DNA of 10,055 nucleotides. Source: JBFGWM01 sp041588495. Lineage in GTDB: Bacteria > Pseudomonadota > Gammaproteobacteria > Pseudomonadales > JBFGWM01. The stretch is from assembly GCA_041588495.1 (NCBI GenBank), contig JBFGWM010000096.1, positions 1-10,055 on the forward strand, given 5' to 3'. The notes under the pieces were generated by a model that did not search any database, was not told where the DNA came from, and was given only the letters and a program-made list of their open reading frames with translations. The position numbers were made by a program, and so were the translations under genes. This document shows positions 6,798 to 10,055 of the stretch, in pieces (the first letter of the stretch is position 1; every line of letters begins with the position of its first letter).

Positions 6798-8123
6798 TCA
6801 GGGCGCAGGACAGCCGCTGTCGCGGGCCATGAACGCGGGAGCGCCCGTGGCCTGGACCAGTTTGCCGTCGGGAGACAGGTAGACCGTCGAACCCGCGTCG
6901 ACCCGCAGGTCGGGCCACCCCTTGCGCTTGATCAACAAGGTTCCGCTGTAGACATGGGTGTACTGCCCCGGTGGCACGGCATCCAGGATTTCCTGGCCGA
7001 CGGCCTCGTCCTCGAACTGGCCCAGTTCATCCGGACGCGGCGCATTCATGTTGACCAGGAAATCCGGCGCCTCCGGGAGCACAACGGGCCGGCTGTCGCG
7101 ATTCGCGATGTAGTGAACACCCGGTTCCGCGAGTGTGAACGAACCGGCATTGTTTTCCTGCACGATTGCTCCGCTCCACACCAGCACGTAGAGACCCGGA
7201 AGCCAGCTGCCATCAGGCCTTTTCACGCGCTCTCCCTGGAACGCCTCATGCACGCACCCGGAGTGGCAGTACAGGTCGAAACCGGTACCGCGAATCCCCG
7301 TAGTGGCAACCGGCGTATCGATGCGGAATTTCTCGGGCGAAGTCTTTCCGATGTTGCCGCTGAGAACGCGCATACCGCCCGCAACCAGTTCCAGGGCCGC
7401 CTCGCCCACCTCGGGTTTCCCCCGGCGGTAGGTGAGCCGGGTCAGCTTCATCTCGCTGCTTTCCGCAAGCGAGATGCGGCCGCCGTCGTCAAACACCAGC
7501 AGCGCGTGGCTTTCCGCGGCGGTGCGGATCTTCTCATCCTGGTAGAGCGGACTGGAAAGTTGCAGGTTCCGCTCCCCGGCGTTTCCGCCGCGCGCCGTCG
7601 CCTTTCCCCTCAGCAGCGCCACCCGCCCCACCGCGCCTTCCGGCAGGCCGCCCTCGGCGGCAATGATGGCGCGATTTTCCTCCACGCAGTCCGCGTTGCA
7701 GGTACGCAGGTCAAAGTCCGCATCAGAAACCTCGACCTCGATGTCACCGGCCTCGATGTTGTAAACGCGTTCCACACCCGAGTCCTTCCCCACGCGACCG
7801 CGTATGCCGCCCTCGCCCAGGACCAGGTGTGCACTGCCGGGTCCCGCGCCTCCCAGGTACTCGACGATGCGCAGGCGCGAGTTGGGGCGCACGGACAACT
7901 TGTTCTCATCGAGGAAGCGAAGGATGGCGAAACTGCGCGGCGCACTCTCGACCTGGTCCGCGCGATAGATGGGCTCACCCTTTTTCAGGGTCCGGCGTTC
8001 GAGTTCCGGGTGTACCCCGGCCACCGTGCCGCGGGTGAAATCCACCCCTCCCACCCGCTCGGCCGCGGACGCGAGGAGGGGCAGACAGCCCAGGACGATC
8101 AACCCTGCAATTCTCAGGCGCAC
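6798..8123 (-). CDS. Exported protein with two tandem FecR-type domains
   Basis: The 441-residue product starts with an export signal (RLR, hydrophobic 5-19, ASA cleavage site about 18-20). IVLGC (9-13) is a short, less likely lipobox. Two FecR-like beta-rich domains follow. Domain 1 covers about 30-147 (GEPIYRADQVES, FLDENKLSVRPNSRLRI) and domain 2 about 166-291 (SPLYQDEKIRTAAESHALLV, FDDGGRISLAESSEMKL). Domain 2 has the hallmark TPVATTGIRGTGFDL (270-284). Each domain ends FDL followed by a CX3C pair: Cys142/Cys146 and Cys286/Cys290. The C-terminal ~150 residues are unassigned. Proteins with this domain and a signal peptide, but no FecR inner-membrane segment, are common beside large surface proteins; the function is unknown. 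The GTG at 8123 is supported by GGAAGG (8132-8137), 8 bp upstream, and a nearby upstream in-frame stop. It diverges from the adhesin gene. Confidence 0.85.
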   Translation of the reverse strand: MRLRIAGLIVLGCLPLLASAAERVGGVDFTRGTVAGVHPELERRTLKKGEPIYRADQVESAPRSFAILRFLDENKLSVRPNSRLRIVEYLGGAGPGSAHLVLGEGGIRGRVGKDSGVERVYNIEAGDIEVEVSDADFDLRTCNADCVEENRAIIAAEGGLPEGAVGRVALLRGKATARGGNAGERNLQLSSPLYQDEKIRTAAESHALLVFDDGGRISLAESSEMKLTRLTYRRGKPEVGEAALELVAGGMRVLSGNIGKTSPEKFRIDTPVATTGIRGTGFDLYCHSGCVHEAFQGERVKRPDGSWLPGLYVLVWSGAIVQENNAGSFTLAEPGVHYIANRDSRPVVLPEAPDFLVNMNAPRPDELGQFEDEAVGQEILDAVPPGQYTHVYSGTLLIKRKGWPDLRVDAGSTVYLSPDGKLVQATGAPAFMARDSGCPAP

Positions 8124-8321
8124 TGTAAGGGCCTTCCAGTTTGTCTAATTAAACATCCGATCATGTATCAGATCCGCCAACGCCACCTGTGGCTGCCATT
8201 TCCCCCAACTGTACTCAAGTACAATGGGTGCATCCCGGCAACTGCACTATGCTCATAAAACGATCAATCCAAGTGCCTGCGTCCTGTCCTCTCCAGAGGA
8301 TAGCCCGCTTGGAGGCGTCCC
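8124..8321. promoter_or_regulatory. Divergent FecR/adhesin regulatory region
   Basis: This 198-bp gap must drive both genes. On the plus strand TACAAT (8220-8225) matches the -10 consensus at five of six bases but has no good -35, so an activator may be needed. Transcription would start near 8232, giving a leader of about 90 nt. On the minus strand TTTAAT (8148-8153) is a -10 candidate for the FecR gene, also without a -35. The adhesin ribosome binding site is GGAGG (8311-8315), 6 bp before the ATG. Confidence 0.4.
8210..8223. promoter_or_regulatory. Palindromic operator candidate over the adhesin -10
   Basis: TGTACT (8210-8215) and AGTACA (8218-8223) are exact inverted repeats around a 2-bp centre. 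The right arm overlaps the -10-like TACAAT, so a bound protein would be expected to repress. With the preceding C it reads CTGT-N8-ACAA, one base away from the LexA-type CTGT-N8-ACAG pattern. The regulator is unknown. Confidence 0.4.
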
Positions 8322-10055
8322 ATGAGCGAGACCGGTTCGACCCCCCTGGGGTTCGTGGAGTCCGTCAGCGGTTCCGCGAGTTCCGTGTGTGTGCACCCCG
8401 ACCTCAAGGTCGAGGAATTCCCCCTCAAGATTCACGATCCAATCTACCCGGGTGAGCTGATCCAGACCGGGCCCGACGGCAGTGTCGTGAACCGCCAGCA
8501 CGAAGGCGGCGTGCTCAACGTCGGTCCCCTTGCGGAACTGGAAATGGACCCCGAGACAGTGACCCACGTTGCCGAGGAAGGGCCGCCACCGGTAGCGCCC
8601 GCGGAGCCGCTTGACGATGTCGAGGCCATCCAGCAGGCGCTGCTCGCCGGGGTCGACCCCACCCAGGAACTCGAAGCGACCGCGGCCGGGCCCGGCGGCG
8701 GCGGGGCCGGCGACGAGGGAAATTCCTTCGTCATCCTTGAGCGCTCCGACCAGCGCACCACGCCACAGGCCGGTTGGGACTCGGAGCAGGCGCCACCGCC
8801 CCCGTTCCCGCAACCGGAGGAAGAGGACCTGTTTGCGGAAGACTTGCCCGCACCTCCCGCCGACCCGCCGATCCTCACCTTGTTGAACCAGGGCAACCTC
8901 AACACGGTCGAGGGAAATCCTGGAGACCCGCCTGCCACGATTACCTTCGTCATCACCCGTAGCGGCGTGCTCGACCTCCCGACAACCGTCGATTACCAGG
9001 TGGTCCCCGATGACGCGATGACGCCGGAGGACTTCTACGGCGATCCGGATGCGCTTTCGGGCTCCGTGGAATTCGCGCCCGGCGAGGCCCAGAAGACCGT
9101 CACGGTGTCCATCACCCCGGATCTGCAGGCCGAGTTCGACGAATCCTTCCACATCGAACTCTCCAACCCGGTCAATGCCGTACTCGAGGCGGAAAAAGGA
9201 CCGGCCACCATTCTCAACGATGACTCCGTGGTGTTCTCGATCACCGGGCCGTCCGACGTGGAGGAAGGCGGCCAGGCCGTGTACACGGTACACCTTGAAG
9301 GCGAACTGGGAGACGGCATCACCACCAGCGTGAAGATCCAGACTGCCGACGGCATGCCCCCCATCGCGGTTTCCGGCGCCGATTACAACCCGGTCACCCA
9401 GACCCTGGTCTTCTCGACAGCGCCGGCCGAAGCACTGATCACCGTGGTGACCACACCGGATGACCTGGTCGAGCCTGACGAGTTTTTCCGGGTCACTTTG
9501 AGTGATCCCGGAACACTCGCTTCGATCGACCCGGACCAAGGTTTTGTCGAGACCGTCATCCTCGATTCCGATCTCGTTACCTTCCGCATCGACCCGGCGG
9601 ACGAGACTGGTAAAACGCTGTTGGAATCAGAGATCACCGAGGGCCAGGTCGCCTATTACGTGGTGAGTTACTCCGGCGCCACCCTCACCGGTGACGAGAC
9701 CGCGACGGTGAACTGGAACACTGCCAGTGGCAGCGCCACCGAGGGCGTCGACTTCGCCAGCGCCGACGGCGGTTCGTGGACGTTCAGCGCCGGTGCACCG
9801 ACGACCCGCCTGGTCAGCGTTGCCAGCATCGACGACAGCCTCGTCGAGGGCGACGAGGACTACACGATCTCGATCAGCACCAGCGACCCCAACGCGACCG
9901 TCGACGACAATGCCGACTCGGTGCAGACCACCATTGTCGACGACAATGACCGGGTCACGTTCCGTATCGACCCGGCGGACGAGAACGGCAACCTGCTCGG
10001 TGACTCCGAAATCACCGAGGGCGAGGTCGCCTATTACTTGGTGAGTTACTCCGGC
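8322..10055 (+). CDS. LapA-like giant adhesin: retention module plus Calx-beta repeats, 3'-partial
   Basis: From the ATG at 8322 (GGAGG 6 bp upstream) the frame is open for 578 codons to the right edge with no stop. Residues 1-155 resemble the N-terminal retention module of type I-secreted, LapA-type adhesins: KIHDPIYPGELIQTGPDGSV (36-55), then AIQQALLAGVDPTQELEATA (102-121), a Gly-rich stretch, SFVILERS and TPQAGWDS (147-154). TAAG at 120-123 matches the di-alanine site cut by the periplasmic protease LapG. There is no N-terminal signal peptide, as expected for type I secretion. An acidic, Pro-rich linker (155-183) leads to Calx-beta domains at about 184-301, 302-418 and 419-544, then the start of a fourth from 545. 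Typical strings are ATILNDD (295-301), VEPDEFFRVTLSDP (383-396) and VEGDEDYTISIS. The last two domains are near-copies. RTX repeats and the secretion signal would lie beyond the window. Confidence 0.87.
   Translation, partial: MSETGSTPLGFVESVSGSASSVCVHPDLKVEEFPLKIHDPIYPGELIQTGPDGSVVNRQHEGGVLNVGPLAELEMDPETVTHVAEEGPPPVAPAEPLDDVEAIQQALLAGVDPTQELEATAAGPGGGGAGDEGNSFVILERSDQRTTPQAGWDSEQAPPPPFPQPEEEDLFAEDLPAPPADPPILTLLNQGNLNTVEGNPGDPPATITFVITRSGVLDLPTTVDYQVVPDDAMTPEDFYGDPDALSGSVEFAPGEAQKTVTVSITPDLQAEFDESFHIELSNPVNAVLEAEKGPATILNDDSVVFSITGPSDVEEGGQAVYTVHLEGELGDGITTSVKIQTADGMPPIAVSGADYNPVTQTLVFSTAPAEALITVVTTPDDLVEPDEFFRVTLSDPGTLASIDPDQGFVETVILDSDLVTFRIDPADETGKTLLESEITEGQVAYYVVSYSGATLTGDETATVNWNTASGSATEGVDFASADGGSWTFSAGAPTTRLVSVASIDDSLVEGDEDYTISISTSDPNATVDDNADSVQTTIVDDNDRVTFRIDPADENGNLLGDSEITEGEVAYYLVSYSG
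8679..8690 (+). other. Predicted LapG-type TAAG cleavage site
   Basis: These codons encode Thr120-Ala121-Ala122-Gly123 within the retention-module context DPTQELEATAAG. In Pseudomonas fluorescens LapA, LapG cuts between the two alanines of TAAG at about residue 108, releasing the adhesin from the surface when c-di-GMP falls. Cleavage here is predicted by motif and position only. Confidence 0.7.
9576..10055 (+). repeat. In-frame 378-bp tandem repeat of Calx-beta domains (at least 1.3 copies)
   Basis: Copy 1 begins at 9576 and copy 2 at 9954, a period of 378 bp or 126 codons. Over the 102 bp of copy 2 inside the window, 84 bases match copy 1 by manual count, with no indels. Both encode TFRIDPADE followed by SEITEG and AYY.VSYSG. 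Most differences are at third positions or in one short variable loop. The earlier Calx-beta domains (8871-9575) are diverged and not repeats at the DNA level. The array probably continues to the right. Confidence 0.85.

Noticed and set aside
6747..8258. 503-codon plus-strand open frame
   Set aside because: Antisense to the FecR-type gene, which has a ribosome binding site, signal peptide and family motif on the other strand.
8124..8321. c-di-GMP riboswitch before the adhesin
   Set aside because: Expected biologically, but I see none of the conserved core of the GEMM class in this leader.
8253..9539. 428-codon minus-strand open frame
   Set aside because: Antisense to the adhesin. The plus frame from 8322 has a strong Shine-Dalgarno, retention-module and Calx-beta motifs and no stop to the edge.
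9890..9950. Short repeat of GTCGACGACAAT around 9900 and 9937
   Set aside because: It encodes the common acidic Asp-Asp-Asn turns of Calx-beta domains and needs no separate explanation.

Overview
The window is from a high-G+C proteobacterium, most likely a gammaproteobacterium. This rests on gene order as well as protein family. In E. coli dapA, gcvR, bcp, perM and bepA lie close together, and as I recall Pseudomonas carries them as one block with tusA and nadA. Here the same set runs through the first ~5.9 kb. The composition and the bulky C-terminal locus would suit a Chromatiales/Ectothiorhodospiraceae-like organism, but that is only an inference.

Positions 1-5892 are a compact housekeeping block. 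dapA (minus, runs off the left edge) diverges from gcvR-bcp (plus, 25-bp gap, probably one operon). bcp converges on a minus-strand pair, tusA-perM (19-bp gap). tusA diverges from the periplasmic metalloprotease gene bepA (plus), which converges on nadA (minus). Products cover lysine/peptidoglycan precursor synthesis, glycine-cleavage regulation, peroxide defence, sulfur relay, membrane transport, outer-membrane quality control and NAD synthesis. No functional theme beyond conserved synteny is obvious.

From about 5893 to the right edge the character changes to an accessory surface-protein locus. It holds a stand-alone receiver-domain response regulator (minus), an AT-rich gap, a secreted protein with two FecR-type domains (minus), and, diverging from it, the first 578 codons of a giant Calx-beta repeat adhesin (plus). 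The adhesin N-terminus looks like the retention module of LapA-type type I-secreted adhesins, including a TAAG di-alanine site of the kind cut by LapG. It then enters tandem Calx-beta domains that become an in-frame 378-bp DNA repeat at the right edge.

The most interesting material is in this right half: the LapA-like adhesin paired divergently with a double-FecR protein whose two domains each end in a CX3C pair, a near-perfect palindrome over the candidate adhesin promoter, and the AT-rich regulatory gap in front of the lone receiver. No tRNA, rRNA, CRISPR array, insertion sequence or phage gene was seen.
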